Shown here in pieces: positions 41,228 to 50,487 of a DNA stretch of 64,000 nt (the first letter of the stretch is position 1; every line of letters begins with the position of its first letter). A program made the position numbers and the translations under genes. The stretch spans positions 2,852,001 to 2,916,000 of the forward strand of contig NZ_CP080999.1 of assembly GCF_019645855.1 (NCBI RefSeq), in the 5' to 3' direction. Source of the DNA: Mycobacterium malmoense. Lineage in GTDB: Bacteria > Actinomycetota > Actinomycetes > Mycobacteriales > Mycobacteriaceae. A model generated the notes under the pieces. The model had not been told where the DNA came from. It searched no databases and saw only the letters and a program-made list of their open reading frames with translations.

Positions 41228-41941
41228 TCAGGCGGCGTCGTGAAAGATCAGGCCGAGGGCGTAGCGCCGGCCGGTGCGCACGACGGACACGCCGTGGCGC
41301 ACCGGGGCGACCGACCATCCCCTGGTCGAGCGGACCGGCCGTTCCCTGGTGGTGAAGAGGTAGCCGTGTCCTTGCGGCAGCGTGGTCGCCGTGCCGCGCG
41401 ACTGCGCTCGGGGCCGTTGCTCGATGAGGAGGAATTCGCCGCCGGTGTGCGTCACGCCCGGTTCGCTGAGGTTGATGACCACCTGCAGCGGAAAGACCAG
41501 GTTCCCGTAGAGGTCTCGGTGCAGGGCGTTCCAGTCGCCGGGCCCGTATTTCAGCATGAGGGCGGTGGGTTTGGTTTGGCCGGCGCGATGGCACATCTCC
41601 AGCCATTCGTCGAGGGTGTCGGGCCAGGGAGCGTCGCGGCCCAGCTTGGTCCACCAGTCCCGGGCGATCGGCAATAACCGGGGGTAGAGCGCTTGTTTCA
41701 GCTCTTCGATCGGCCGCGGATAGGGCCGTTGGAAGTAGCGGTACTCGCCTTGCCCGTAGCGGTGCCGGGTCATGTCGACGGTGGCGCGAAACAAGCTGTC
41801 GTCGGGGTAGAGATCGAGCATCGCCGCACACTCGGTAGCGGTGGCCAGCCGCGGAAGCAGCGCGCCGCCAACGTCATTCATGTCGGCGGTGACCGCGTCC
41901 CAGTCGGCGGCATCCACGCGCCCGCGCCATGTCGACGGCAT
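41228..41941 (-). CDS. 2-oxoglutarate/Fe(II)-dependent oxygenase
   Basis: A 237-residue protein. The iron-binding facial triad is HRD in WNALHRDLYGNLVFPLQVVI near residue 140 with a distal His in APVRHGVSVVR near 217; GRRYALGLIFHD has the 2OG-binding Arg. Proline/lysyl-type hydroxylases and AlkB-related repair enzymes share this plan. It overlaps the ogt stop by 1 bp (TGATG), so it is co-translated with an alkylguanine transferase. A role in alkylation repair is a reasonable inference, not shown. Confidence 0.88.
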   Translation of the reverse strand: MPSTWRGRVDAADWDAVTADMNDVGGALLPRLATATECAAMLDLYPDDSLFRATVDMTRHRYGQGEYRYFQRPYPRPIEELKQALYPRLLPIARDWWTKLGRDAPWPDTLDEWLEMCHRAGQTKPTALMLKYGPGDWNALHRDLYGNLVFPLQVVINLSEPGVTHTGGEFLLIEQRPRAQSRGTATTLPQGHGYLFTTRERPVRSTRGWSVAPVRHGVSVVRTGRRYALGLIFHDAA

Positions 41942-42453
41942 CAGAACAATCTGCCGACGGCCGCGGGCACCGGTGCTTCGAGGTCCAGCAGGAATCGTTT
42001 ACGCCTCAGACCGCCCGCGTAACCCGTTAGGGCACCGTCCTTTCCGACGACGCGGTGGCAGGGGACGACAATGCTGAGCGGATTGCGCCCGACGGCTTGA
42101 CCGACTTCGTATGCGGTGGTGCCGTCGGCCAGTTTGGCCGCCAGCTCGCCATAGGTGGTGGTCTCGCCGTAGGCGATGTGGGCCAGCAGATCCCAGACTC
42201 GCCGCCAGCGTGGTTCACCGATGAGGGCAATGGGTAGATCGAACTGTGTGCGCTTTCCAGTCAGGTACTCGTCCAGTTGGACGGCGGCGCGCCGGAGCAG
42301 GGCATCGCCGGCCGCCTCAACGCATCGACCCAGACCGTCAGCCGTGGGCCCATGCCAGTGATGCCGGAAATACACACCCGTCAGGGTGTCACCGTTGGCG
42401 ACGAGCGTCAGCTTGCCGAGTGGGCTCTCAATCACCGCGTGTCGTGTCTGCAT
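41941..42453 (-). CDS. ogt: Methylated-DNA-protein cysteine methyltransferase (Ogt type)
   Basis: A 170-residue protein. The active-site PCHRV appears in RNPLSIVVPCHRVVGKDGAL near residue 140. The DNA-binding helix-turn-helix (HIAYGETTTYGELAAKLADG) and the C-terminal YAGGLRRKRFLLDLE match Ogt. It transfers methyl groups from O6-methylguanine to its own cysteine. It is divergent from a sigma-factor/second-methyltransferase operon. Confidence 0.94.
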   Translation of the reverse strand: MQTRHAVIESPLGKLTLVANGDTLTGVYFRHHWHGPTADGLGRCVEAAGDALLRRAAVQLDEYLTGKRTQFDLPIALIGEPRWRRVWDLLAHIAYGETTTYGELAAKLADGTTAYEVGQAVGRNPLSIVVPCHRVVGKDGALTGYAGGLRRKRFLLDLEAPVPAAVGRLF

Positions 42454-42609
42454 CGTTCAACCTCCTTTTACGGTAAACGATGAGCGTGCCGGAAACGTGA
42501 GGTCGAGCCAATTACGTTGTGCGCAAGCATTCTGCCAGCTATACCTGAGCAGGTTTCTCACATTCGACGACGCGCCGACGTCTTCACAGTGAGGGTCGCT
42601 GATTTTTAC

Positions 42610-42642
42610 GGAGGAGTTCGAATGCTTGTGACGTCAGGGTGA
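42610..42642 (+). promoter_or_regulatory. Leader peptide frame coupled to the sigma factor start
   Basis: GGAGGAG (42610-42616) lies 5 bp before ATG 42622, which opens a 6-codon frame (MLVTSG). Its TGA stop (42640-42642) overlaps the sigma GTG start (42639). The sigma frame is closed just upstream, so this is its only start. Confidence 0.6.
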
Positions 42643-43148
42643 CCGCCGACAAGTGCGTCAAGCCGCCGTTCGAGGCCATCGTGGTACGGCACGGCGCCGC
42701 GGTGCTGCGGGTTGTTCGTGCGGTGGTCGGCCACGCCGACGCCGATGACGCCTGGTCGGACACGTTCCTGGCCGCCCTGAAGGCCTACCCGCAGCTGCCG
42801 GTGGACGCCAATGTTGAGGCGTGGCTGGTGACCATCGCCCATCGCAAAGCCATCGACATCACCCGCACGGCGTCACGGCGGGCCGTCCCGGTCGCCGATC
42901 CCCCCGATTCCCCCGCGCGTGAGCGGGCCGATAGCCACGATCTCGACCTGGACGCCTCGGTGGGCGCGCTACCACCCAAACAGCGTCAGGCCGTGGCCTA
43001 TCACTATTTGGCCGGCCTGCCCTACTCCGAGATCGCGGTGATTCTCGGCGGCAGCGCCGCCGCCGCGCGGCGCGCCGCTGCCGACGGGATCGCCACCCTC
43101 CGACGCACCTATCCCCTATCGCAAGGAATCACCGATGACCGCACCTGA
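42639..43148 (+). CDS. ECF-type RNA polymerase sigma factor
   Basis: A 169-residue protein. Region 2: VVRAVVGHADADDAWSDTFL and ALKAYPQLPVDANVEAWLVT then IAHRKAIDITR (an acidic region 2.1-2.2 followed by the usual W-L-x-x-I-A-x-x). Region 4: ALPPKQRQAVAYHYLAGLPY and SEIAVILGGSAAAARRAAAD. No anti-sigma gene adjoins. It overlaps the downstream alkyltransferase by 14 bp. A DNA-alkylation response is the natural hypothesis from this context. Confidence 0.9.
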   Translation: MTADKCVKPPFEAIVVRHGAAVLRVVRAVVGHADADDAWSDTFLAALKAYPQLPVDANVEAWLVTIAHRKAIDITRTASRRAVPVADPPDSPARERADSHDLDLDASVGALPPKQRQAVAYHYLAGLPYSEIAVILGGSAAAARRAAADGIATLRRTYPLSQGITDDRT

Positions 43149-43737
43149 CCTCACGAAGCACTTCCCCGTCGACCGGGATCATCTCCGGCGACTGCACGCC
43201 CGCCTGGAGCGAACAGCACAGGCCGATGATCTCCTCGACATCGCCTACCGCACAGTGGATTCCGTCGTCGGCCCACTGTTGTTGGCGGCCACCCCACGTG
43301 GACTGCTGCGGGTCGCATTCGCCGGCGAAGACCACGAGAGCGTGCTGCTGAGCCTCTCGGAGCGCATCAGCCCGCGGATGCTCGAAGCGCCCGCACGGCT
43401 GGATTCGATCGCGCGACAACTCGACGAATACTTCGCCGGCCGTCGTCACGGGTTCGACGCCGCGCTGGACTGGTCGCTGTCGCACGGCTTTCGACGCACG
43501 GTGCTGGAACACCTCAACACCGACATCGGCTACGGCGCGACCGCCAGCTATGCCGCACTTGCTCGACTGTCCGGCTCCCCCAAGGCCGTACGCGCCGTCG
43601 GCACCGCATGCGCGACCAACCCGATCCCCATCGTCGTTCCGTGTCACCGGGTGATCCGATCCGACGGGACCGTGGGCTCCTACCGCGGCGGGCCCGTCGC
43701 CAAGCGCGTCCTGCTCGATCTCGAGCGACCCCGATGA
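43135..43737 (+). CDS. Methylated-DNA-protein cysteine methyltransferase
   Basis: A 200-residue protein. The active site is NPIPIVVPCHRVIRSDGTVG near residue 163, with a recognition helix YAALARLSGSPKAVRAVGTA and the closing YRGGPVAKRVLLDLE. The N-terminal 55 residues are an extra helical segment. It repairs O6-alkylguanine by self-alkylation. It is translated in overlap with an ECF sigma factor. Confidence 0.92.
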   Translation: MTAPDLTKHFPVDRDHLRRLHARLERTAQADDLLDIAYRTVDSVVGPLLLAATPRGLLRVAFAGEDHESVLLSLSERISPRMLEAPARLDSIARQLDEYFAGRRHGFDAALDWSLSHGFRRTVLEHLNTDIGYGATASYAALARLSGSPKAVRAVGTACATNPIPIVVPCHRVIRSDGTVGSYRGGPVAKRVLLDLERPR

Positions 43738-43921
43738 CCGCTAGTCCGCGAAAGCGCAACTAGCAACCTGTTTCTCGGGTGCTGGCGTCGGTAGGTGTAC
43801 CTTCGCGGGGGATGAGGATTGGCCCGCGCGGTCGCGAGGGCAAGGCTAACGTCGACGGGTCGATGACCCATCTGCCGCGAGTCGCGCTATAGGGTGTGCC
43901 CTAGGTGTAACGATGAATGCC
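43738..43921. other. Intergenic region before the TetR gene
   Basis: About 180 bp. A short dyad TAGGG tgtg CCCTA (43889-43902) lies before the TetR gene and could be its operator; nothing else is visible. Confidence 0.35.
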
Positions 43922-44530
43922 ATGACGAACCACATAGGTCTCCGCGAGCGCCGCCGGCGTCAGACCAGCGCGGATATCCGCGATGCCGCGGTGCGCCTGA
44001 CGCTGGAACGCGGCTTCGACAAGGTGACCATCGAGGAGATCTGTGCCGAGGCGGGAATTTCGACGCGGACGTTCTTCAATTACTTCCCCACCAAGGAGTC
44101 CGCGATCGCCTACGGCCCGTCGGACATACCCGCTGACCTGGCCGCCGACTTCGTCGCGGCGGGACCCGCCCCCTATCCGGTGGTCCTCGCGGAACTCATC
44201 ACCCTAGCGGCGCACCACCTTCGTGACATGCCCCCGCAACGCGAACTGGCGGCCGGCATGCTGGAACTCGCCAAAACCACTCCCGCCGTTTTGGCGGCAT
44301 TCCTTGCCGATTTGGAGCGGTTTCAGAACCAGTTGACCGACATCGTCGCCCGCCGCCAGGCGATGCGGCCCGACGACGAGATACCTGCGTTGATCGCGGC
44401 GTTGGCGTTGACGGCCGTTCGTTCGGGCATCGAACGCTGGGCCAGTGGCGAGTCGAAAGATTCCGAGGACACGCCGATGCCCTACGTCGAGCGCGCTGCC
44501 GCGCTGGTCAACAGCATTTTCACGAAGTGA
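43922..44530 (+). CDS. TetR-family regulator of the mmpS/mmpL locus
   Basis: About 202 residues from ATG 43922 (MTNHIGLRERRRRQTSADIR). LTLERGFDKVTIEEICAEAG and ISTRTFFNYFPTKESAIAYG are the TetR helix-turn-helix. The C-terminal domain is helical and unassigned. It lies directly upstream of mmpS-mmpL in the same direction, 232 bp apart. By analogy with other TetR-MmpL loci it probably represses the transporter. Confidence 0.9.
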   Translation: MTNHIGLRERRRRQTSADIRDAAVRLTLERGFDKVTIEEICAEAGISTRTFFNYFPTKESAIAYGPSDIPADLAADFVAAGPAPYPVVLAELITLAAHHLRDMPPQRELAAGMLELAKTTPAVLAAFLADLERFQNQLTDIVARRQAMRPDDEIPALIAALALTAVRSGIERWASGESKDSEDTPMPYVERAAALVNSIFTK

Positions 44531-44555
44531 CGACCTGCAGTTAGCTACATCACTT

Positions 44556-44593
44556 CTTTGCATTGTCTGCAAAGTATGCAGGCCGTGTATTAT
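44556..44593 (+). promoter_or_regulatory. Putative mmpS-mmpL promoter with inverted repeat
   Basis: CTTTGCA (44556-44562) and TGCAAAG (44568-44574) form a perfect 7-bp inverted repeat with a 5-bp spacer. TTGTCT (44563-44568) and TATTAT (44588-44593) could be -35 and -10, with a 19-bp spacer that is longer than ideal. Confidence 0.4.
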
Positions 44594-44762
44594 CGTTGGG
44601 TGGCGGTATCCAACAACGGTTCGGCGACGCGTAGCAGCGCCTGACGATCAAACGCGTGGTGATCTATGAAGTCCGTTGCAGCACAATGTAATTGCGATAA
44701 ACACCTGCACAGGTAGACGGCGACCACACCATCGCTGAGTGATGAGGGGAGGCTCCACGTCG

Positions 44763-45194
44763 GTGATATCGAAGGTCGTGCGCAACGCGTGGTTGCCGCT
44801 GCTGATCGTGGCGGTCGTGGTGGTCGGCGGCTCCGCCGTGGCGCGGGTCAAGACGTTCTTTGGCGCCGAGAACGCCGGGACCATGACGAGCACACGGATG
44901 GACGATTCCAAACCGTTCAAGCCCAAGGTCGTCAAATACGAGATCTTCGGCTCGGCAAGCCAGGCCAACGTGAACTACTTGGATCTCAGCGCCCAGCCGC
45001 AGCGGGTTGACGGCGCGCCACTGCCTTGGACGTTGGTCCTCAGCACGACCGCGCCCTCGGTCTTTCCGAACATCGTGGCGCAAAGCGATGGTGATCATCT
45101 CGGTTGCCGCATCACCGTCGACGACGAAGTCAAGGATGAGAACGTGTCCAACGGCGTGCACGCCCTGACCTTTTGCTTGGTGAAATCGGCATGA
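44763..45194 (+). CDS. mmpS: MmpS-family accessory membrane protein
   Basis: About 143 residues from GTG 44763, 11 bp behind GAGGGGAGG; ATG 44739 is in frame. One N-terminal helix (AWLPLLIVAVVVVGGSAVAR) anchors a periplasmic beta domain (VVKYEIFGSASQANVNYLDL, PWTLVLSTTAPSVFPNIVAQ, CRITVDDEV). The length is normal for MmpS. It works with MmpL in export of lipids or siderophores. Its stop overlaps the mmpL ATG (ATGA). Confidence 0.93.
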   Translation: MISKVVRNAWLPLLIVAVVVVGGSAVARVKTFFGAENAGTMTSTRMDDSKPFKPKVVKYEIFGSASQANVNYLDLSAQPQRVDGAPLPWTLVLSTTAPSVFPNIVAQSDGDHLGCRITVDDEVKDENVSNGVHALTFCLVKSA

Positions 45195-48088
45195 GCTCAA
45201 TCATCGACGCGGGCACCGACACCGTCCCGATCGTGAAACACGCAGCGCGGCCGGCGATCCCGCGATTCATCCGCACGTTCGCCGTGCCCATCATCATCGC
45301 CTGGATCGCGATCATCGCGGTGCTCAACGTCGCTGTCCCGCAGCTGGACGTCGTCGGGCAGATGCGCTCGGTCTCGATGAGCCCGGACGACGCGCAATCG
45401 GTCATCGCGACCAAGCACGTGGGCGAGGTATTCGGCGAGTACAAGTCCAACAGCTCGGTGATGATCGTGCTGGAGGGCCAAAATCCGCTCGGCAACGATG
45501 CCCACGCCTATTACGACCGGATCGTCAAAAAGCTGGACGCCGACACCAAACACGTCGAACACGTCCAGGACCTGTGGAGCGATCCGCTGACCGGGGCGGG
45601 CGCGCAAAGCAACGACGGCAAGGCCGCCTACGTCCAGGTGTATCTCGCCGGTAACCAGGGCGAGGCACTGGCCAACGAGTCGGTCGAGGCCGTGCAAAAC
45701 ATCGTCAAGAGCGTGCCCGCGCCACATGGCGTCAAGGCCTACGTCACCGGGCCGGCCGCCCTGGCGGCGGATCAACACATCGCCGGTGACCGCAGCCTGC
45801 AAGTGATTACCACCGTCACGTTCGTCGTGATCATCGCGATGCTGCTATTGGTCTACCGGTCGATCATCACGGTGCTGCTCACGTTGGTGATGGTCGTGCT
45901 CGAACTGTCGGCCGCGCGCGGAACGGTCGCATTCCTGGGCTACTACAACATCATTGGGCTCTCCACGTTCGCCACGAACCTGTTGGTGACGCTGGCAATC
46001 GCGGCAGCGACCGACTACGCGATCTTCCTGATCGGCCGATATCAGGAAGCCCGGGCGGTCGGCGAATCGCGAGAAGACGCCTACTACACGATGTTTGGCG
46101 GCACAGCGCACGTGGTGCTCGGGTCGGGCATGACCATCGCCGGCGCGACATTCTGCCTGCACTTCACCAACCTGCCCTACTTCCAGACGCTGGGCATCCC
46201 GTTGGCCATCGGCATGGTGGTCGTGGTGGCGGCCGCGTTGACGCTTGGCCCCGCGGTGATCTCGGTGGCATCGCGCTTCCGCCAGATACTCGAACCCAAA
46301 CGAGCGCAGCGGATTCGCGGCTGGCGCAAGGTCGGTGCCGTCGTCGTCCGGTGGCCCGGCCCCATCCTGATCATGACGATCGCGGTGGCGCTCGTCGGCC
46401 TGCTGACCCTGCCCGGATACCGGACCAACTACAACGACCGCAACTACCTGCCCGCCGATCTGCCGGCGAACGCCGGATACGCGGCCGCCGATCGACACTT
46501 CTCGAAGGCGCGGATGAACCCCGAGCTGCTGATGGTCGAAAGTGACCACGATCTACGCAATTCCGCCGACTTCCTGGTCATCGACAAGATCGCCAAGGCG
46601 ATCTTCCGGGTGCCCGGAATCTCTCGCGTGCAGGCCATCACCCGGCCGCAGGGCACGCCGATCGAGCACACCTCGATCCCGTTTCAGATCAGCATGCAGG
46701 GCGTCACCCAGCAGATGAACCAGAAGTACCAAGAAGATCAGATGGCCGACATGCTCAAGCAGGCCGACGAGATGCAAACGACCATCGACAGCATGGTCAA
46801 GATGCAGAGCCTGACCCAGCAGATGGCCGACACCATGCACGTCATGGTCAAAAAGATGCACGACATGACCATCGACGTCGCCGAACTACGGGACCACATC
46901 TCCGATTTCGACGACTTCTTCCGGCCCATCCGCAGCTACTTCTACTGGGAAAAGCACTGCTTCGACATCCCGGTGTGCTGGTCGCTTCGGTCCGTCTTCG
47001 ACACCCTCGACGGCATCGACACGATGACCGACGACATCCAGAGCCTGCTACCCGTCATGGATCACCTCGACACGCTGATGCCTCAGCTGACGGCGCTGAT
47101 GCCCGACATGATCCAAAACATGAAGACCATGAAAACGACGATGCTGACGATGTATGCGACCCAAAAGGGCCTGCTGGATCAGCAGACTGCGGCCCAGCAG
47201 AACTCGACCGCCATGGGCAAGGCATTCGACGCATCCAAGAACGACGACTCGTTCTACCTGCCCCCCGAAACCTTCAACAACGCCGAGTTCAAACGGGGCA
47301 TGAAGAATTTCCTGCCTCCCGACGGCCACGCGGTGCGCTTCATCATCAGCCACGACGGCGATCCGATGACACCGGAAGGCATTTCGCACATCAACGCGAT
47401 CAAGAAGGCCACCTACGAGGCACTCAAGGGCACGCCACTGGAGGGCTCCAAGATCTACCTCGGCGGCACCGCGGCCACGTTCAAGGACATGCAGGACGGT
47501 AGCAACTACGACCTGCTGATCGCCGGAATCGCTTCGCTGTGCTTGATTTTCATCATCATGCTGATCATCACGCGAAGTGTCGTGGCCTCGGCGGTCATCG
47601 TGGGTACCGTCTTGATTTCGCTGGGGGCGTCGTTTGGCCTCTCGGTGCTCATCTGGCAACACCTGATCGGCATCGAACTGCACTGGATGGTGTTGGCGAT
47701 GTCGGTGATCATCCTGCTGGCCGTCGGCGCCGACTACAACCTGCTGCTGGTGTCGCGGTTCAAGGAGGAGATCCACGCCGGCCTGAACACCGGCATCATC
47801 CGCGCGATGGGCGGCACCGGATCGGTGGTCACCTCGGCGGGGCTGGTGTTCGCCTTCACCATGATGACGATGGCGGTCAGTGAGCTGACCGTCATCGGCC
47901 AGGTCGGCACCACCATCGGCCTCGGCCTGCTCTTCGACACGCTGGTCGTCCGGTCGCTGATGACGCCGTCCATCGCCGCGCTGCTGGGCAAGTGGTTCTG
48001 GTGGCCGCAGCGAGTCCGGCAGCGGCCAGTCCCCTCGCCCTGGCCGACGCCTGCCACGGAGCCCGAATCTGTCACCGCCGCTAGGTGA
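45191..48088 (+). CDS. mmpL: MmpL-family RND transporter
   Basis: A 965-residue protein. It has an N-terminal helix (FAVPIIIAWIAIIAVLNVAV), a periplasmic domain, and a first block of helices that includes GLSTFATNLLVTLAIAAATD YAIFLIGRYQEAR with the Asp-Tyr typical of proton relay. A long Met-rich central region (IDSMVKMQSLTQQMADTMHV) lies in the second periplasmic loop. The second helix block ends with MVLAMSVIILLAVGADYNLL LVSRFKEE, containing the matching G-A-D-Y-N. It matches the MmpL4/5/siderophore-type clade in form; substrate unknown. Confidence 0.95.
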   Translation: MSSIIDAGTDTVPIVKHAARPAIPRFIRTFAVPIIIAWIAIIAVLNVAVPQLDVVGQMRSVSMSPDDAQSVIATKHVGEVFGEYKSNSSVMIVLEGQNPLGNDAHAYYDRIVKKLDADTKHVEHVQDLWSDPLTGAGAQSNDGKAAYVQVYLAGNQGEALANESVEAVQNIVKSVPAPHGVKAYVTGPAALAADQHIAGDRSLQVITTVTFVVIIAMLLLVYRSIITVLLTLVMVVLELSAARGTVAFLGYYNIIGLSTFATNLLVTLAIAAATDYAIFLIGRYQEARAVGESREDAYYTMFGGTAHVVLGSGMTIAGATFCLHFTNLPYFQTLGIPLAIGMVVVVAAALTLGPAVISVASRFRQILEPKRAQRIRGWRKVGAVVVRWPGPILIMTIAVALVGLLTLPGYRTNYNDRNYLPADLPANAGYAAADRHFSKARMNPELLMVESDHDLRNSADFLVIDKIAKAIFRVPGISRVQAITRPQGTPIEHTSIPFQISMQGVTQQMNQKYQEDQMADMLKQADEMQTTIDSMVKMQSLTQQMADTMHVMVKKMHDMTIDVAELRDHISDFDDFFRPIRSYFYWEKHCFDIPVCWSLRSVFDTLDGIDTMTDDIQSLLPVMDHLDTLMPQLTALMPDMIQNMKTMKTTMLTMYATQKGLLDQQTAAQQNSTAMGKAFDASKNDDSFYLPPETFNNAEFKRGMKNFLPPDGHAVRFIISHDGDPMTPEGISHINAIKKATYEALKGTPLEGSKIYLGGTAATFKDMQDGSNYDLLIAGIASLCLIFIIMLIITRSVVASAVIVGTVLISLGASFGLSVLIWQHLIGIELHWMVLAMSVIILLAVGADYNLLLVSRFKEEIHAGLNTGIIRAMGGTGSVVTSAGLVFAFTMMTMAVSELTVIGQVGTTIGLGLLFDTLVVRSLMTPSIAALLGKWFWWPQRVRQRPVPSPWPTPATEPESVTAAR

Positions 48089-48863
48089 CCCACTCCGGCT
48101 GCTGATCGGCGTCGACCGCGGAGAAGTCCTTGTGCCCCAGGCCCGCGGTGGTCCCGCCGTCCACGACGAACTCCGACCCCGTCGAATAGCTGGACTCGTC
48201 GCTGGCCAGGTAGACCACGAGGTTGGACACCTCCCTGGGGTCGGCGGCCCGGCCCAACGCGGTCTGGAAGATGTCCTCGGGAACCCACTGCGTCATCGGC
48301 GTCTTGATGAGCCCGGGATGGATCGAGTTCACCCGGATTCCGCTGGGCCCCAGCTCCAGGGCCGCCGACTTCGTCAACCCGCGGACAGCGAATTTGCTTG
48401 CGGTGTAACCGTGGCAGGCGATGGTGCCGGCCATCCCCTCGATGGACGAGATGTTGATGATCGATCCCCGCCCCGCCTCCTTCATGGGTTTGACCACCGC
48501 GCGGATCCCGAGAAACACGCCCGTCAGGTTGACGTCGAGGATCCGCTGCCACTCGGAGAGCTCGTAGTCCTCCAAGGTGCCGATGTTGAGGATGCCGGCG
48601 TTGTTCACCAGCACGTCGATGCCGCCGAACTCGCCAATGGCGGTGGCCACCGCGGATTCCCATTGCTGGGGCTTGGTGACGTCCAGATGCACATAGCGAA
48701 CGGCGTCTCCGAGCTCGGCCGCCACCGCCTTGCCCTCGTCGTCGAGGATGTCGCCGAACACCACCCTGGCCCCCTCGCCCACCAGCGTCCGTACGTGCGA
48801 CGCGCCCATCCCCCGCGCACCGCCGCTGATGAGCGCTACCTTTCCCGCCAACCGTTCTGCCAC
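48081..48863 (-). CDS. Short-chain dehydrogenase, FabG3/hydroxysteroid-dehydrogenase-like
   Basis: A 260-residue protein from GTG 48863, with GGGAG about 10 bp upstream. KVALISGGARGMGASHVRTL has the NAD-binding TGxxxGxG-type loop, DVLVNNAGILNIGTLEDYEL the NNAG motif, IINISSIEGM and YTASKFAVRGLTKSAALELG the Ser-Tyr-Lys set. FVVDGGTTAGLGH closes the fold. Length and motifs resemble M. tuberculosis FabG3 (Rv2002), a 20-beta-hydroxysteroid dehydrogenase. Its 3' end overlaps mmpL by 8 bp in the opposite orientation. Confidence 0.92.
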   Translation of the reverse strand: MAERLAGKVALISGGARGMGASHVRTLVGEGARVVFGDILDDEGKAVAAELGDAVRYVHLDVTKPQQWESAVATAIGEFGGIDVLVNNAGILNIGTLEDYELSEWQRILDVNLTGVFLGIRAVVKPMKEAGRGSIINISSIEGMAGTIACHGYTASKFAVRGLTKSAALELGPSGIRVNSIHPGLIKTPMTQWVPEDIFQTALGRAADPREVSNLVVYLASDESSYSTGSEFVVDGGTTAGLGHKDFSAVDADQQPEWVT

Positions 48864-49034
48864 TGCGTTTCTCCCGTCGTGTCGGTGAGTCTTCTGCACC
48901 ATACATATGCACACAGCTGTATGGCCAGGGTCGCAGTGTGGAATGCACCGAACAGGGGAAGGCCGTCGCGATTTTTGACGGCTTGGCGTCGCCGTGTGGA
49001 TCGAGCGGGAACTACTTGGCCGGCAAAGACGCCG

Positions 49035-49394
49035 TCACTTGCGGCCAGCTGGGCGGCTGGCGACATGGTGTCGCGGACAGTAATCCGCGGTGGCCGCGCC
49101 GATGAACAACTCGGCCTGGCCCTGGTTGAGTCGTCGCGCTCCCGTCAGCTGGTCCACCTCGTTCTTCTGGGTGTAGCCGGCGTCGAGGTCCTGGCACATC
49201 ACACGCGCCATATTCACGGTCTGGGCCGACGTACCAAGGTTGACACCGTGCGACTGCAAGAAGCTGGTGAAGTCTTGGTCCGTTTGGTCGGCGCGCGCGA
49301 CGGCCGCTGGCAGCAGCACGACAGCCAATAGCGCGCCGAACGCGCACGCAGACATCTTCTTTGTCATTTCGCGCGGAGTTGCCATCTCCCCCAC
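49035..49394 (-). CDS. DUF732 secreted protein
   Basis: Up to 119 residues; starts at 49394 (GTG), 49385 or 49367 are possible. A signal peptide (SACAFGALLAVVLLPAAVARA) precedes the mature domain QTDQDFTSFLQSHGVNLGTS then VMCQDLDAGYTQKNEV and GQAELFIGAATADYCPRHH. Two cysteines and the D-x-x-F-l-x-x-l pattern are diagnostic of DUF732. These small mycobacterial proteins have no assigned function. Confidence 0.9.
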   Translation of the reverse strand: MGEMATPREMTKKMSACAFGALLAVVLLPAAVARADQTDQDFTSFLQSHGVNLGTSAQTVNMARVMCQDLDAGYTQKNEVDQLTGARRLNQGQAELFIGAATADYCPRHHVASRPAGRK

Positions 49395-49611
49395 CCACTT
49401 TCAAGGAGTACATCGAGCTCGGATCGACACAAGGGTCCGGAGTCACACTCCCCGGAAGATTTCCAATGTCGATGATTTCTGTTGTCGATAGTATACGATG
49501 TCAACTGTTTGCTTGCCAAGGCAAGCGGACAGTTGGTCAAGAACCCATCGGCGCTACGAATATGTTGATCGCGCAGCCGCGATTACCGGGTTTGACGTCG
49601 CCGTCGCCGAT
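49395..49611. other. Intergenic region
   Basis: About 220 bp between the two genes, no recognised element. Confidence 0.4.
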
Positions 49612-50487
49612 TTAGTGGTGTAAGCCCACGATGTCGAAGATCGCCGCGGCCGAAGTGATGGCCTTGTCCGCGTTCCCCTCGTCGTGCAGAAGCATCCGCA
49701 CGCCGACGCGCCCCGGTCCGCCGGGATACGCGGTGCCCTCGACGCGGAAGGGACCGACCTTGCCGCGCGACATGAACATGACGTGCCAGCTGATCGCCTG
49801 GAGCTTCCTGGTTCCCGCGACATCGGCGGCAAGGTCGCTCGCCGCGGTTTCGAGGACGACGTGTTGGGGTCCGATGTGCAGGGCCGCGTCCGGTGACGCG
49901 AGTTCGGCGCTGAGCGCGGGCAGCGCCCAGTGACCGTCGCCGCGCTTGCTGGCGCCGAAGGCTTCCCACAGCGGCGGCAGGTCGGGAGAGTCCTCGATCA
50001 CCAGTTCGGTGGCCGAAACATCCATCCTGCCAAGGCCTTCCGGTGGGATTCCGATGACCGCGCCCTGCCCCTCGTTGAAGGCGATCACGCGGCTCGGGTT
50101 ATCGGCGTCAACGATCTTGCACCGCCCGTAGCCCATGGTTCGGCCCTGGTGCACGATGCCGGACTCGACGATCTCGATCCTCTTGACGTCGTAGCCGGGG
50201 TCGATGATCTGGACCGACGCGATGACCGGGTTGGGCACCGCGACCATGTCGGTCTGACACCCTTCTGGCGACGAGATGGCCAGTGGCGCAACCATGATTC
50301 CCCCGGCTTCGTTGCGCATGTCGCGGCGGATGACGACGGTGTCGTCGGTCTCGCCGAGGTTCATCGACGAGTGCTTGCGGCCGATGTAGCGGTAGCTGAG
50401 CAGGCCGGTCCACCGGCGGAACAACTCCTCGCGGTAGGCGTCGGAGTCGTTGACGAGCTCACGGATGTCGCGCAGTTGGTCGCTCAT
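49612..50487 (-). CDS. Double-hotdog thioesterase-like protein
   Basis: A 291-residue protein from ATG 50487. Segments such as ERFRRWTGLLSY-like N-terminus, SMNLGETDDTVVIRRDMRNE, GRTMGYGRCKIVDADNPSRV and KVGPFRVEGTAYPGGPGRVG with a final AAAIFDIVGLHH suggest two hotdog halves (each with a strand reading iv-q-Gr-mg-g). I give this as a structural guess from pattern, with no active-site proof. A thioesterase or dehydratase activity on acyl-CoA is the inference. Confidence 0.55.
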   Translation of the reverse strand: MSDQLRDIRELVNDSDAYREELFRRWTGLLSYRYIGRKHSSMNLGETDDTVVIRRDMRNEAGGIMVAPLAISSPEGCQTDMVAVPNPVIASVQIIDPGYDVKRIEIVESGIVHQGRTMGYGRCKIVDADNPSRVIAFNEGQGAVIGIPPEGLGRMDVSATELVIEDSPDLPPLWEAFGASKRGDGHWALPALSAELASPDAALHIGPQHVVLETAASDLAADVAGTRKLQAISWHVMFMSRGKVGPFRVEGTAYPGGPGRVGVRMLLHDEGNADKAITSAAAIFDIVGLHH

